A stretch of DNA of 64,000 bases from Chitinophaga sp. 180180018-3 (GTDB lineage: Bacteria; Bacteroidota; Bacteroidia; Chitinophagales; Chitinophagaceae), in assembly GCF_037893185.1 (NCBI RefSeq), contig NZ_CP140772.1:5890001-5954000 (forward strand), in the 5' to 3' direction. The translations under genes were made by a program, and so were the position numbers. The notes beneath the pieces are model-generated. The model did not search any database. It worked only from the letters and a program-made list of their open reading frames with translations, and was not told the DNA's origin. How positions within the stretch are numbered: the stretch's first letter is position 1; every line of letters starts with the position of its first letter. This document shows positions 52,616 through 61,275 of the stretch, piece after piece.

Positions 52616-53254
52616 TTATCTCACCAGTGCAGGTTCTGCCACCTCTTCCAGTAATGCGTATTTTTGAATCCATCCGATCACGGTATCCAATCCCTGCAGC
52701 GACATCAGGTTAGTGAACACGAAAGGCTTGCCTCCGCGCATTTTGCGGGCATCCCTTTCCATCACACCGAGGTCGGCATGCACATATGGCGCCAGGTCAA
52801 TTTTGTTGATCACCAACAGGTCGGATCTGGTAATACCGGGGCCTCCTTTACGGGGTATCTTATCCCCTTCCGCCACATCAATCACGAAGATGGTTACATC
52901 GGCCAGGTCGGGGCTGAAGGTAGCGCTGAGGTTATCTCCACCGCTTTCGATCAGGATCAGTTCTACATCGGGGAAACGTGCAGCCATTTCATCTACTGCT
53001 TCGAGGTTCATGCTGGCATCCTCACGGATGGCGGTATGAGGGCAACCGCCTGTTTCCACACCGATAATACGTTCCTTCGGCAACAGGCTGTTTTTGGTCA
53101 GAAACTCAGCATCTTCCTTCGTATAAATATCATTGGTAATTACGCCTATGCTATAGGTATTCATCAGTGTGCGCGACAGCCGCTCTATCAGGGCTGTTTT
53201 ACCGGAGCCTACCGGCCCGGCCACACCAATTTTCACATATTTTCTATCGCTCAT
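52616..53254 (-). CDS. ureG: Urease accessory GTPase UreG
   Basis: 212 residues of the SIMIBI GTPase class: P-loop [28 protein letters not shown] with the CPH nickel/zinc site, [15 protein letters not shown] and NKIDLAPYV for base recognition. Provides energy for nickel insertion. No His-rich N-terminus. Starts 15 nt after ureF. Confidence 0.97.
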   Translation of the reverse strand: MSDRKYVKIGVAGPVGSGKTALIERLSRTLMNTYSIGVITNDIYTKEDAEFLTKNSLLPKERIIGVETGGCPHTAIREDASMNLEAVDEMAARFPDVELILIESGGDNLSATFSPDLADVTIFVIDVAEGDKIPRKGGPGITRSDLLVINKIDLAPYVHADLGVMERDARKMRGGKPFVFTNLMSLQGLDTVIGWIQKYALLEEVAEPALVR

Positions 53255-53269
53255 TTGTTTATTTTTTTA

Positions 53270-53959
53270 TTAAGACATATATAACCGGGAGTATAATTTC
53301 TCGTGCTGCATGCAACGTATGTCGAATCCGATATTGCATACTCCCACCAGGTCCCGGTCTATCTGCATCGTTGATTGTACGAGCCCGTTCATCATTGGCT
53401 GCAGATCAAATAAAATATCCTGTCCCTCCAGTTGTCCCAGGGGTACCAGTTTCACAGCATTGGTCACCATCCCCACGGCTGCATTGTAGTAAAACGCCAG
53501 CAGTGCTTCTTCCAGCGGAATATTCATAACAGCGGCGTACATGCCGTATGCCAGGCTGTAATGTCCTTCTGCCTTTTTATCGGCGATCGCCGCTGCGTAG
53601 GCTGCGGTAAATGAATTGCTGTGCCTTCTGTCGAAGATTTTCATGAGCCTTACTCCGAGTTTCTGACTGGCCTGCCTGATCTCTTTCGGCAGCTTCAGTG
53701 CGCCGGCTTCCTCATCCAACCGGAGCATCTCCTGCTGGTCGTTCGCGACCGTTGCCCTGTAAGCCAGGCATACAAAGGCTCCGTCGTTGTACTGCAGGTT
53801 GCTGGTAAGCATCTGCTGTACAAACGCATGCGCAGTGGCGGCGTTATGAACAATGCCCTGTTGCACATAGGTTTCCAGGCCATTGGAATGAACATATCCG
53901 CCAATGGGCAATGTGGGATCGCTAAGGTGCAGCAGGCTGCTTAAAAACGGGTGCATCAT
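53270..53959 (-). CDS. ureF: Urease accessory protein UreF
   Basis: About 229 residues from MMHPFLSSLLHLSDPTLPIG; the SDPTLPIGGYVHSNGLET motif is the UreF hallmark. All-helical activator of UreG. A TTG two codons upstream overlapping the ureE stop is less likely than the ATG. Length matches the family. Confidence 0.94.
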   Translation of the reverse strand: MMHPFLSSLLHLSDPTLPIGGYVHSNGLETYVQQGIVHNAATAHAFVQQMLTSNLQYNDGAFVCLAYRATVANDQQEMLRLDEEAGALKLPKEIRQASQKLGVRLMKIFDRRHSNSFTAAYAAAIADKKAEGHYSLAYGMYAAVMNIPLEEALLAFYYNAAVGMVTNAVKLVPLGQLEGQDILFDLQPMMNGLVQSTMQIDRDLVGVCNIGFDIRCMQHEKLYSRLYMS

Positions 53960-53961
53960 GA

Positions 53962-54468
53962 TCAACGTTCTTTAGAGGCCATGCCCAGTATTTTTGAAAA
54001 CAGGGAACTGCTGCCGCCATGGCTATGCGGTTGCACATTTGCATTCAGGAGGTTCGTTAGCCTGGTATGCTGCTTTTCAGTGGTGTAGCCGCTGGCTATC
54101 AGCCACCGGAATATCGGTTCCTCAAATGGCATCAATACCTGGTTGCCTTGTATAAAAAGCGGCAGGTGCTTGTTGCCGATCTCATAACAAACGCTTCCCA
54201 TTTCCAGCATCGACCGTGGGGTAACCACGATAGCGTCGCAGGGAATGATATCTACCACTACCACCCGGGTATCATCTGCAAAAAGGATATCTCCCTCACG
54301 CAGGCGCTGTCCTTCTTTCAGGAATTTAATAGCGATCTCCATGCCCTGTTGGGTATGTTTGCGTTGTATACGTTTGGTGGTTTCATACCACTCCAGCTGC
54401 AACAGGTCCACCTCGCGGTTGCCTGTTGCAGTGGTAGCAATATTGCCTATTATCTTCTCAATAATCAT
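53962..54468 (-). CDS. ureE: Urease accessory metallochaperone UreE
   Basis: 168 residues. N-terminal peptide-binding domain (LEWYETTKRIQRKHTQQGME, LREGDILFADD) and C-terminal metal-binding domain with IGNKHLPLFIQGNQVLMPFE, containing the conserved nickel-binding His. The tail is short in His (NVQPHSHGG), so nickel storage is limited. Stop overlaps the upstream region of ureF by context. Confidence 0.94.
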   Translation of the reverse strand: MIIEKIIGNIATTATGNREVDLLQLEWYETTKRIQRKHTQQGMEIAIKFLKEGQRLREGDILFADDTRVVVVDIIPCDAIVVTPRSMLEMGSVCYEIGNKHLPLFIQGNQVLMPFEEPIFRWLIASGYTTEKQHTRLTNLLNANVQPHSHGGSSSLFSKILGMASKER

Positions 54469-54481
54469 TTGTCAACTTTTA

Positions 54482-56203
54482 TCAGAACAGGAAATAACGC
54501 TGTGCTAATGGTACTTTATCAACCGGTTCGCAGGTAATAACGGCGCCGTCTACACGAACTTCGTAGTTTTCCGGATTTACGGTAATCTCCGGTGTTTTAT
54601 CGTTATGAATCAGGTGTTTCTTGGTAATCGTACGGCAACCGGAAACAGGCAGCACCATTTTTTCCAGGCCATATTTTTCCACGATGCCTTTTTCAAGGGA
54701 TATCTTGGAAACAAAGGTGGCGCAGGTTTTACGCATGGCTTTACCATATGCACCGAACATGGTACGCATGATCACCGGCTGAGGGGTGGGAATGGAAGCA
54801 TTCGGATCCCCCATTTTGCTGGCGATGATCATTCCGCCTTTGATGATCATCTCAGGCTTCGCACCAAACAGTGCCGGTTTCCACAGCACGATATCTGCTA
54901 TCTTACCAGGTTCAACGGAACCAACGTAATCGGATATACCCTGTGCAATAGCCGGGTTGATGGTGTATTTGGATACATAACGTTTCACGCGGAAGTTGTC
55001 GTTGCCTTTACCTTCATCTTCCGTCAGGGCGCCCCGCTGCAGCTTCATTTTGTCGGCCGTCTGCCAGGTACGGGTAACTACCTCGCCTACACGTCCCATG
55101 GCCTGGGAATCGGAGCTCATCATACTGAATACGCCCATATCGTGCAGGATATCTTCTGCCGCGATGGTTTCAGGACGGATACGTGAATCGGCGAAGGATA
55201 CATCTTCCGGAATTTGTTTGCTTAGGTGATGGCATACCATCAGCATATCCAGGTGCTCATCGATGGTGTTCACCGTATAAGGCCGGGTAGGATTGGTAGA
55301 TGCCGGGAGCACGTTGGGATACATGGCCGCCTTGATAATATCGGGGGCATGGCCACCGCCAGCGCCTTCTGTATGGAAGGTATGGATAACACGACCGTTG
55401 ATGGCATTCATGGTATCTTCCAGGAAGCCTGCTTCGTTCAATGTATCCGTATGGATAGCCACCTGTACATCGTAATGGTCAGCCACTTTAAGGGCGGCAT
55501 CGATTACGGCGGGAGTAGCGCCCCAGTCTTCGTGGATTTTCACGCCCAGTGCACCTGCTTCTACCTGTTCAGCAATCGGGCCTTCGGTGGAGCAGTTCCC
55601 TTTTCCGAAGAAGCCGAGGTTCATCGGGAAGGAATCAGCTGCCTGCAGCATTCTTTCCATATACCATTTGCCCGGAGTCACGGTGGTGGCATTGGTGCCA
55701 TCAGCCGGACCGGTACCGCCGCCGATCATGGTGGTAACGCCGCTGAAAAGGGCGGTTTCGATTTGCTGGGGGCTGATGAAATGTATATGCGTATCGATAC
55801 CGCCGGCAGTGGCGATGAGTCCATCACCTCCATGCACTTCGGTACCTGCGCCAATGATCATGTCCGGATGTACACCGTCCATCGTATCCGGGTTACCAGC
55901 CTGACCAAAAGCAACGATTTTTCCGTTTTTAATCCCCAAATCCCCTTTTACAATGCCCCAGTGGTCGATCAGGATCACGTTGGTGATCACGAAATCCAGC
56001 ACACCCTGGTCGCTGGTGGCGGTACTGGACTGCGCCATGCCATCACGAACGGTTTTGCCACCGCCGAATTTGCTCTCATCTCCATACTCATTAAAATCTT
56101 TTTCAATTTCAATGATCAGGTTAGTATCTCCCAGCCGTACCTTATCGCCCACAGTGGGGCTGTACATATTGGCGTATTTAACTTTATTTATCTTCAGGCT
56201 CAT
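54482..56203 (-). CDS. ureC: Urease subunit alpha (UreC)
   Basis: 573 residues, catalytic subunit. Nickel ligands are present: [15 protein letters not shown] (near 136-138), the carbamylated Lys in [11 protein letters not shown] (near 220), His in [10 protein letters not shown] and [15 protein letters not shown], and the [12 protein letters not shown]sp near 363. The active-site flap [13 protein letters not shown] contains the mobile Cys-His pair. Hydrolyses urea to ammonia and carbamate. Its start overlaps the ureB stop by 4 nt. Confidence 0.98.
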   Translation of the reverse strand: MSLKINKVKYANMYSPTVGDKVRLGDTNLIIEIEKDFNEYGDESKFGGGKTVRDGMAQSSTATSDQGVLDFVITNVILIDHWGIVKGDLGIKNGKIVAFGQAGNPDTMDGVHPDMIIGAGTEVHGGDGLIATAGGIDTHIHFISPQQIETALFSGVTTMIGGGTGPADGTNATTVTPGKWYMERMLQAADSFPMNLGFFGKGNCSTEGPIAEQVEAGALGVKIHEDWGATPAVIDAALKVADHYDVQVAIHTDTLNEAGFLEDTMNAINGRVIHTFHTEGAGGGHAPDIIKAAMYPNVLPASTNPTRPYTVNTIDEHLDMLMVCHHLSKQIPEDVSFADSRIRPETIAAEDILHDMGVFSMMSSDSQAMGRVGEVVTRTWQTADKMKLQRGALTEDEGKGNDNFRVKRYVSKYTINPAIAQGISDYVGSVEPGKIADIVLWKPALFGAKPEMIIKGGMIIASKMGDPNASIPTPQPVIMRTMFGAYGKAMRKTCATFVSKISLEKGIVEKYGLEKMVLPVSGCRTITKKHLIHNDKTPEITVNPENYEVRVDGAVITCEPVDKVPLAQRYFLF

Positions 56204-56574
56204 AATGTTTCATTTTTAAAGTTTCCGGCCTGCAGTTTTGCCACGGCCCTGTCTTTGCTGGCTTCGAGGGTAGTATCGCCATTCACCAGGTTATTGATAC
56301 CGAATACCCGGCGGGCGCCTCCCAGGGCTACCAGGGTCACTTCTTTTTCTTCGCCCGGCTCAAACCTTACAGCGGTACCAGCGGCGATATTCAGGCGCAT
56401 ACCAAAGGCTTTGGCCCGGTCGAAGCTCATCTTCCTGTTTACTTCAAAAAAATGACAGTGAGAGCCAATCTGCACGGGGCGGTCGGCGGTGTTCACCACT
56501 TTCACCGTAACCGTTTTACGGCCTACATTGCATTCAATCTCTCCATCTGCTATAAAATATTCACCAGGGATCAT
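56200..56574 (-). CDS. ureB: Urease subunit beta (UreB)
   Basis: 124 residues: [39 protein letters not shown] and [19 protein letters not shown] are the standard UreB motifs. Structural subunit of the (UreABC)3 trimer. A separate gene, not fused to ureA. 18 nt after ureA, 4-nt overlap with ureC. The C-terminal 15 residues exceed the minimal UreB length slightly. Confidence 0.97.
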   Translation of the reverse strand: MIPGEYFIADGEIECNVGRKTVTVKVVNTADRPVQIGSHCHFFEVNRKMSFDRAKAFGMRLNIAAGTAVRFEPGEEKEVTLVALGGARRVFGINNLVNGDTTLEASKDRAVAKLQAGNFKNETL

Positions 56575-56592
56575 GTTGCTGAGTTTTAAATG

Positions 56593-56895
56593 TTAACGAA
56601 TCGGATCGTGTACGGTTACTAATTTGGTACCGTCGGGGAAAGTAGCTTCAATCTGCACGTCGTGGATCATTTCCGGGATCCCTTCCATTACATCATCGCG
56701 GGTCAGGATGGTGGCGCCGTACTGCATCAGCTCGGCAACCGTTCGCCCGTCCCTTGCGGCCTCCAGCAGGTGACTGCTGATATAGGCGATAGCTTCCGGG
56801 TAATTGAGTTTCAGGCCTCTGGCCTTTCGTTTGGCCGCCAGCTCGCCGGCCAGGTGCAGGAGCAATTTCTCCGTTTCTCGGGGAGTTAAATGCAT
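56593..56895 (-). CDS. ureA: Urease subunit gamma (UreA)
   Basis: 100 residues from [20 protein letters not shown], the canonical UreA start; an in-frame upstream extension of 12 residues is rejected. [20 protein letters not shown] and TVHDPIR complete the signature. First gene of the ten-gene urease operon. Confidence 0.97.
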   Translation of the reverse strand: MHLTPRETEKLLLHLAGELAAKRKARGLKLNYPEAIAYISSHLLEAARDGRTVAELMQYGATILTRDDVMEGIPEMIHDVQIEATFPDGTKLVTVHDPIR

Positions 56896-56975
56896 ATAGT
56901 GATTTTGAAAAATGACGATAAACGCAGCCAAGCCTGAAGGGAAAAGCCCTGGGCTATTGCCGCAAATATTCCAGC

Positions 56976-56996
56976 GCTGTTACTAAAGATAACAGC
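56976..56996. promoter_or_regulatory. Inverted repeat upstream of the urease operon, candidate operator
   Basis: GCTGTTA-N7-TAACAGC, about 80 nt upstream of ureA. The central part with its borders reads TATCTTTA on the minus strand (seven of eight to the -7 consensus), so a regulator bound here would overlap the promoter. No matching -33 was found, so the promoter call is weak. Confidence 0.4.
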
Positions 56997-57003
56997 AAAA
57001 TTC

Positions 57004-57031
57004 AATAGCTGATAGCGGGCGCTGAGCTATT
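57004..57031 (-). terminator. Hairpin after the His-rich secreted protein gene
   Basis: AATAGCT (57004-57010) pairs with AGCTATT (57025-57031) and an inner AGCG/CGCT extends the stem. It starts 4 nt after the stop codon of the minus-strand gene, with GAATTTTG following. It probably insulates that gene from the urease operon. Confidence 0.55.
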
Positions 57032-57034
57032 TCA

Positions 57035-57442
57035 TTAAACAATTGAGTCGGGAATAATAATAGTGTGGAATAAAATATAGTACGGAACAGGCCGGATTGT
57101 TTCCGGAACAAAGTCCAGGCGATCCTTATCGCGCACCGTTTCAGGTGCTGCCGGCAGCAGGGAATGATAAAATGAAAGGAGGGTACCTAATGTTTGTATG
57201 GGCAGATAACGCGTGGCGGAAACCAACGTATCGTCATCAATACCTTCACCGTCGGACAGGAGGCAGAAACCGGCATGGCGCTGGTGCTTACCCGCAGCCA
57301 GCCTGTCTTTTCCCGTATCTGTATGTACTGCGGAAACATGATGGTGATGAAGCGGGTAAAAAGAAGATGCCCTTAACTTCCCGAAAAAACAGATGCCGAG
57401 AAAAAGGAATACGACTAAAATATGGAAACGAAATAATCTCAT
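57035..57442 (-). CDS. Small exported His-rich hypothetical protein
   Basis: About 135 residues from MRLFRFHILVVFLFLG, an export signal or anchor. The mature part has FYPLHHHHVSAVHTDTGK, KHQRHAGFCLLSDGEGIDDD and a proline/aromatic tail (RPVPYYILFHTIIIPD). The His clusters suggest metal binding, and the place just upstream of the urease operon makes nickel a candidate, but a hairpin separates it from ureA and it may be independent. A 30-residue longer reading is less likely. Family not recognised. Confidence 0.6.
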   Translation of the reverse strand: MRLFRFHILVVFLFLGICFFGKLRASSFYPLHHHHVSAVHTDTGKDRLAAGKHQRHAGFCLLSDGEGIDDDTLVSATRYLPIQTLGTLLSFYHSLLPAAPETVRDKDRLDFVPETIRPVPYYILFHTIIIPDSIV

Positions 57443-57561
57443 TAGTGCTTCACGTTCACCATAGGAGGTTAGGGCTGCAAAATAAAGCTTAATCAATACT
57501 ACAAATAGCACAAAACGTGAATTTATTGTCATAAATTACGCATTGGCAATCCGTTGCAATT

Positions 57562-58458
57562 ATGAAGGCATCTGTCAAAACCATTACCAATTACGAGTAC
57601 AAAAAGCTATTCTTACCCGGGCTTTCCCGGCAAATCATGCAAAATAACTCCCGGCTGCAGATTTACAGGATAGAACATTACCTGAGGAATATCGTGATAC
57701 CGGTTGTTCCCTACCGGACTTCCTTCAACTTTCTCATCTTCCTGAAAAAAGGCCGGATTGTGCAGCTGCTGGAAACTACCGTTCAACACCTGGAGGTCAA
57801 TTCCATCCTGTTGATCAAACAGGGAAGTATTACTGCCACCCTCGAAATCTCACCGGATGCCACCGGCTATTTTATGGTATATGAGAATGAGATCATCCAG
57901 AGCATTTCGCTGAGAAAAAACCTGCTGAACTTCTTCTTTACCGCCCCCCTTGTGCAGCTTCCACCGCTGGCCGACAAGTGGCTCAGTACCCTGTTCCAGC
58001 TGATTGAAGAGGAACTCGACAGTGAAAACGATACGATGGATATCTGTATCTCCCTTTTCCAGTCGGCGCTGACGAAGGTGATCCGGCACGGAAAGAAAAC
58101 GAAAATGGCGCTGAGCAGGAGCCTGGAGATCACCTTTCTTTTCCGGGAGCTGGTACAGAAACACCACCTCAGCAACAGAGACGTACGGTTTTACGCCCGG
58201 AAACTGAATATCTCGGAGAACTACCTTAATAAATGTGTGAAAGAAGCCACCGGTAAGCCCCCCAAACAGTGGATCAATGAGATGAATATCCTGCACAGCC
58301 AGATCCTGCTGCAGGATTTTACAAGAGATGTGGCAGGCATCGCCTTTGAACTGAATTTCCAGTCGGCCAACTATTTCACCCGATTATTCCGGAAAGTCAC
58401 CGGCCAGACGCCGTCGGAGTTCCGGCGGCAGATGGGAAGCAAACAGGTATCCAGATAA
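57562..58458 (+). CDS. AraC-family transcriptional regulator
   Basis: 298 residues. N-terminal sensor domain of the cupin/AraC type (about 1-170, IVIPVVPYRTSFNFLIFLKK) and a C-terminal double HTH (about 195-295) with DVRFYARKLNISENYLNKCV and LNFQSANYFTRLFRKVTGQT, PSEFRR. Divergent from the His-rich protein and the urease operon with about 120 nt between start codons; either could be a target. A perfect terminator follows its stop codon. Confidence 0.9.
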   Translation: MKASVKTITNYEYKKLFLPGLSRQIMQNNSRLQIYRIEHYLRNIVIPVVPYRTSFNFLIFLKKGRIVQLLETTVQHLEVNSILLIKQGSITATLEISPDATGYFMVYENEIIQSISLRKNLLNFFFTAPLVQLPPLADKWLSTLFQLIEEELDSENDTMDICISLFQSALTKVIRHGKKTKMALSRSLEITFLFRELVQKHHLSNRDVRFYARKLNISENYLNKCVKEATGKPPKQWINEMNILHSQILLQDFTRDVAGIAFELNFQSANYFTRLFRKVTGQTPSEFRRQMGSKQVSR

Positions 58459-58493
58459 AAAGGCGGTGCATGCAGCACCGCCTTTTTATCTGG
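58451..58493 (+). terminator. Terminator after the AraC gene
   Basis: Perfect 19-bp stem (58451-58469 with 58475-58493), 5-nt loop, core AAAAAGGCGGTGC/GCACCGCCTTTTT. The stop codon of the AraC gene lies in the left arm. T-rich on both strands, so it may work in both directions. Confidence 0.9.
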
Positions 58494-58626
58494 ATCCGGA
58501 ACAGGATTATTCGAACCACTATATAACCTACAACTGTTACACTGTTAAGTAACGGCTGCAAAGATACACTTCAGATCCCGAATATCCCGCACTGCTAACC
58601 CGAAGGATAGCAGTAAAATTTAAAAA

Positions 58627-58656
58627 ACCGCCGCCAGAAATGGCTGCGGTGCTTTT
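58627..58656 (+). terminator. Second terminator downstream of the AraC gene
   Basis: ACCGC-C-GCCA, GAAA tetraloop, TGGC-T-GCGGT (58627-58650) followed by GCTTTTC. It does not follow any recognised gene directly. Confidence 0.7.
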
Positions 58657-58701
58657 CTTATCCACTCGTTTATCGTTGTAAACTCAACTCATTTAATTGT
58701 T

Positions 58702-58717
58702 AACGTATATACGTTTG
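58702..58717 (+). promoter_or_regulatory. Palindrome overlapping a -7 promoter element upstream of the pirin gene
   Basis: AACGTATATACGTT (58702-58715) is a perfect 14-bp dyad; TACGTTTG (58710-58717) is an exact TAnnTTTG match inside it. The pirin start codon is 246 nt downstream, so the promoter may have a long leader or serve an unseen short gene. Confidence 0.4.
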
Positions 58718-58962
58718 CGTTATACACCTATTTCAATGGCAAATGTAAAACCGCGTTACAAAAGTAACCGGTAAAAAAGACAGCACTTTACGAGTTCGGG
58801 AAAGTTATTTGCGAGAAGCGGAAATTCATTCGTTGCTGTAGCAGTTAACCAACAGGTACCCGTAGAAGCAGTAGCGCGGAAATTACCGGAACAGATAAAT
58901 TAAAGAAATGTTATTTTAATGGCGCCGGCAAACATTTCCGGTTATTTCATGTTGGATTATTT

Positions 58963-59676
58963 ATGAAAACACACTACTTCCCTGCGAACGAAAGAGGTAC
59001 TAAAGACATAGGCTGGCTGAAAAGCAATTTCTTCTTCAGCTTCAGTGATTATTCCAATCCCATGCGCAGCGCCTTTGGCACGCTGGTGGCGTTCAACGAT
59101 GATTTCGTGGAATCCGGGAAAGGTTTCGGGATACACCCGCACGTGAATATGGAAATCATTTCCATCCTGCTGAAAGGAAAGATGAACCATAAAGACACCA
59201 TGGGCTACAGTACTGAAATAGAAGCGCCCGCCGTACAGATCATGAGTGCCGGCAGCGGGTTACGCCATGAGGAATATAATATTGGCAGCGATACCGTCAA
59301 TTTCCTGCAGATATGGATACAGCCCAAGCAACAGAATATCATGCCCCGCTACCAGCAGCGCAGCTTCCCTAAAGAAAGCAGGAAAAACAAACTGGTAACC
59401 GTAGTGTCCGGCGAAGAAGGGTTGCAGCATTGCTGGATCAACCAGAACGCCCGGATTTCCCTCGGCTGTTACGAGCAGCCCGGCAGCCTGGTATATACCC
59501 TGAACCCGGCCAACAAATGCCTCTTCATTTTCTCCATCAGTGGCGGCCTGAGGGTACAGGACCAGGTATTGCAGGAAAGAGACGCCATCGGGTTATGGGA
59601 AACGGCGGAAGTGACATTGCAATGTGCGGAAAAATCTGAATTCCTGATCATTGAAACACCGGTTAACCAGAAGTAA
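58963..59676 (+). CDS. Pirin family protein (YhhW-like)
   Basis: 237 residues, bicupin. The N-terminal cupin has GIHPHVNMEIISILLKG (metal-binding His pair) and SAGSGLRHEEYN (third His and Glu), as in E. coli YhhW, which has quercetin dioxygenase activity. The second cupin is degenerate. Cytoplasmic; many pirins are linked to redox stress. Single gene followed by the PAS kinase operon. Confidence 0.92.
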   Translation: MKTHYFPANERGTKDIGWLKSNFFFSFSDYSNPMRSAFGTLVAFNDDFVESGKGFGIHPHVNMEIISILLKGKMNHKDTMGYSTEIEAPAVQIMSAGSGLRHEEYNIGSDTVNFLQIWIQPKQQNIMPRYQQRSFPKESRKNKLVTVVSGEEGLQHCWINQNARISLGCYEQPGSLVYTLNPANKCLFIFSISGGLRVQDQVLQERDAIGLWETAEVTLQCAEKSEFLIIETPVNQK

Positions 59677-59697
59677 AAACCACCTGTTTTTTTTAAC

Positions 59698-59726
59698 ATT
59701 CCCCCTGACATATATTCCGGGGGAAT
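59698..59726 (+). terminator. Possible terminator between the pirin and histidine kinase genes
   Basis: ATTCCCCC/GGGGGAAT, 8-bp perfect stem with a 13-nt loop, preceded by a T8 run and not followed by a T-run. Weak on the plus strand. Confidence 0.4.
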
Positions 59727-59736
59727 CGTTAAATTT

Positions 59737-61269
59737 ATGGTAGACCAGCGCCAATTGTCGTTTACCTGTATGATTAACACTTCCCAAAATAATTACATAG
59801 GTTTCGATGAACTCTTCCATCATGCTACCATAGGCATATTGGTGGCCGACAGTCAGCAGCGTATCCTCATGGCAAACCCATTCCTGCTTAACCTGTTCGG
59901 CTACACGAAGGAAGAGGTGATCGGACAAGAGACAGGCCACCTCCTGCCGGAAGGCGAGGAACGTTATGCACTGCGGAAAGACGGCACCCGGTTCCCTGTA
60001 ACTGTCAGCCAGGGCCTGCACACAACGCCGGAAGGTACCTGTACCCTCATTTATGTAATGGAGATGCCTGGCCGTAAAAACCCGGCGCAAATATCTGAGC
60101 AGCGTAAGGACCTGCCTTTCCGCGATAGCGCGCTGCAGCGGATGAGCAACTCGCTCAACAGTTTGTGGAGCAATGCCGGCGCCATGATCATCGTGGTCAA
60201 TCCCGAGGGGTATATCAAATGGTTTAACCCGGCGGCCGAAAGGATACTGGGCTACAAGGCAAGCGAGGTGGTAAACATCCATACGCCGATGATGCTGCAC
60301 GATAAGGAAGAAGTAGCACTCCGGGCGGAGGAATTTTCGCGGCAGCTGCAGCAGCCTGTATCGCCGGGCATGGAAACCCTCATCATCAAGGCGAAGCTGA
60401 ATCTTATCAATGAATACGAATGGATATATGTGCGGAAAGACGGCACCACACTGCCCGTTTCGCTCACCGTTTCGGCCATGCGCGATGGTAATGAAATCAC
60501 CGGCTATATCGGTGTGGCCATAGATCTGACCACCATCAAGCAGGCAGAATCGGAACTCAGGATCTCCCTTGAAAAAGAACGGGAACTGAATGAACTGAAA
60601 TCCCGATTCGTAGCACTGGCCTCCCATGAATTCAGAACCCCGCTCAGCGCTATTTTGTCGTCCGTATACCTGGTGTCTAAATACGAAAACACAGCCGATA
60701 TACCGAAGCGCAACAAGCACATTCAGCGTATTATATCTTCCGTAAACATGCTGACAGATATACTCAATGATTTCCTTTCCGTTGGCAGGATAGAAGAGGG
60801 CAAGATACAGGTACGGAACAGCACTTTCGATCCAGGCAAACACATCAGCACCATCCTCAGTGAAATGGACGGGCTCAAAAAGCCACAGCAGCAGATCTAC
60901 TATGCACACCACGGTGCAGCACAGGCATATCTCGACCCAACCCTGCTCAAACATATTGTTATGAACCTATTGTCCAACGCGATCAAGTTTTCCCCCGAAG
61001 GCGCCATTATTTCGGTGCGCTCCCAATGCAACGAAAAAGGTTTTCAGTTGTCTGTAAAAGACAAGGGGATTGGTATTTCCGAGGAAGACAGGCAGCATCT
61101 GTTCGAGCGGTTCTTCCGCAGCCAGCAGGTAGCCAACATCCAGGGTACTGGCCTGGGCCTCCACATCGTAGCCAAGTACACCGAGCTGATGAATGGCACT
61201 GTTTCCTGCAACAGTGTTCCGGAAAACGGTACTGAATTTATTATTACGCTTCCCTTTCCCCAAAAATGA
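59737..61269 (+). CDS. PAS-domain sensor histidine kinase
   Basis: Up to 510 residues: a first PAS domain (about 25-110; ILVADSQQRILMANPFLLNL), a second PAS/PAC (about 145-270; GYIKWFNPAAERILGYKASE), then HisKA with ALASHEFRTPLSAILSSVYL (phosphoacceptor His near 300) and HATPase_c (MNLLSNAIKFSPEGA, VKDKGIGIS, GTGLGLHIV). No membrane segment, so a cytoplasmic sensor. The ATG at 59737 is used; the one at 59770 (MINTSQN) is equally possible because TAAATTTA just upstream could be the -7 element. Cotranscribed with the REC-Crp gene 6 nt downstream. Confidence 0.92.
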   Translation: MVDQRQLSFTCMINTSQNNYIGFDELFHHATIGILVADSQQRILMANPFLLNLFGYTKEEVIGQETGHLLPEGEERYALRKDGTRFPVTVSQGLHTTPEGTCTLIYVMEMPGRKNPAQISEQRKDLPFRDSALQRMSNSLNSLWSNAGAMIIVVNPEGYIKWFNPAAERILGYKASEVVNIHTPMMLHDKEEVALRAEEFSRQLQQPVSPGMETLIIKAKLNLINEYEWIYVRKDGTTLPVSLTVSAMRDGNEITGYIGVAIDLTTIKQAESELRISLEKERELNELKSRFVALASHEFRTPLSAILSSVYLVSKYENTADIPKRNKHIQRIISSVNMLTDILNDFLSVGRIEEGKIQVRNSTFDPGKHISTILSEMDGLKKPQQQIYYAHHGAAQAYLDPTLLKHIVMNLLSNAIKFSPEGAIISVRSQCNEKGFQLSVKDKGIGISEEDRQHLFERFFRSQQVANIQGTGLGLHIVAKYTELMNGTVSCNSVPENGTEFIITLPFPQK

Positions 61270-61275
61270 CACAAC

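Larger units (their letters stand above)
58494..58962. other. 469-nt gap upstream of the pirin gene with structured, possibly RNA-coding sequence
   Basis: No convincing protein gene. It holds GTTAC-N8-GTAAC (about 58536-58553), ACTGCTA-N10-TAGCAGT (58591-58614), a terminator (58627-58656) about 135 nt after the AraC terminator, and a palindromic promoter region near 58700. A transcript ending at the second terminator, perhaps a small RNA, is possible but no promoter for it was seen. Confidence 0.35.

Noticed and set aside
55226..56455. Open frame antisense to ureB and ureC (409 codons)
   Set aside because: Shadow of the urease genes; no recognisable domain.
58736..58774. Twelve-codon open frame downstream of the dyad promoter near 58710
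   Set aside because: Too short and without a ribosome binding site or regulatory pattern; not reported as a leader peptide.
59593..60954. Open frame antisense to the PAS histidine kinase (453 codons)
   Set aside because: Sense frame shows two PAS domains and the His box; antisense frame shows nothing.
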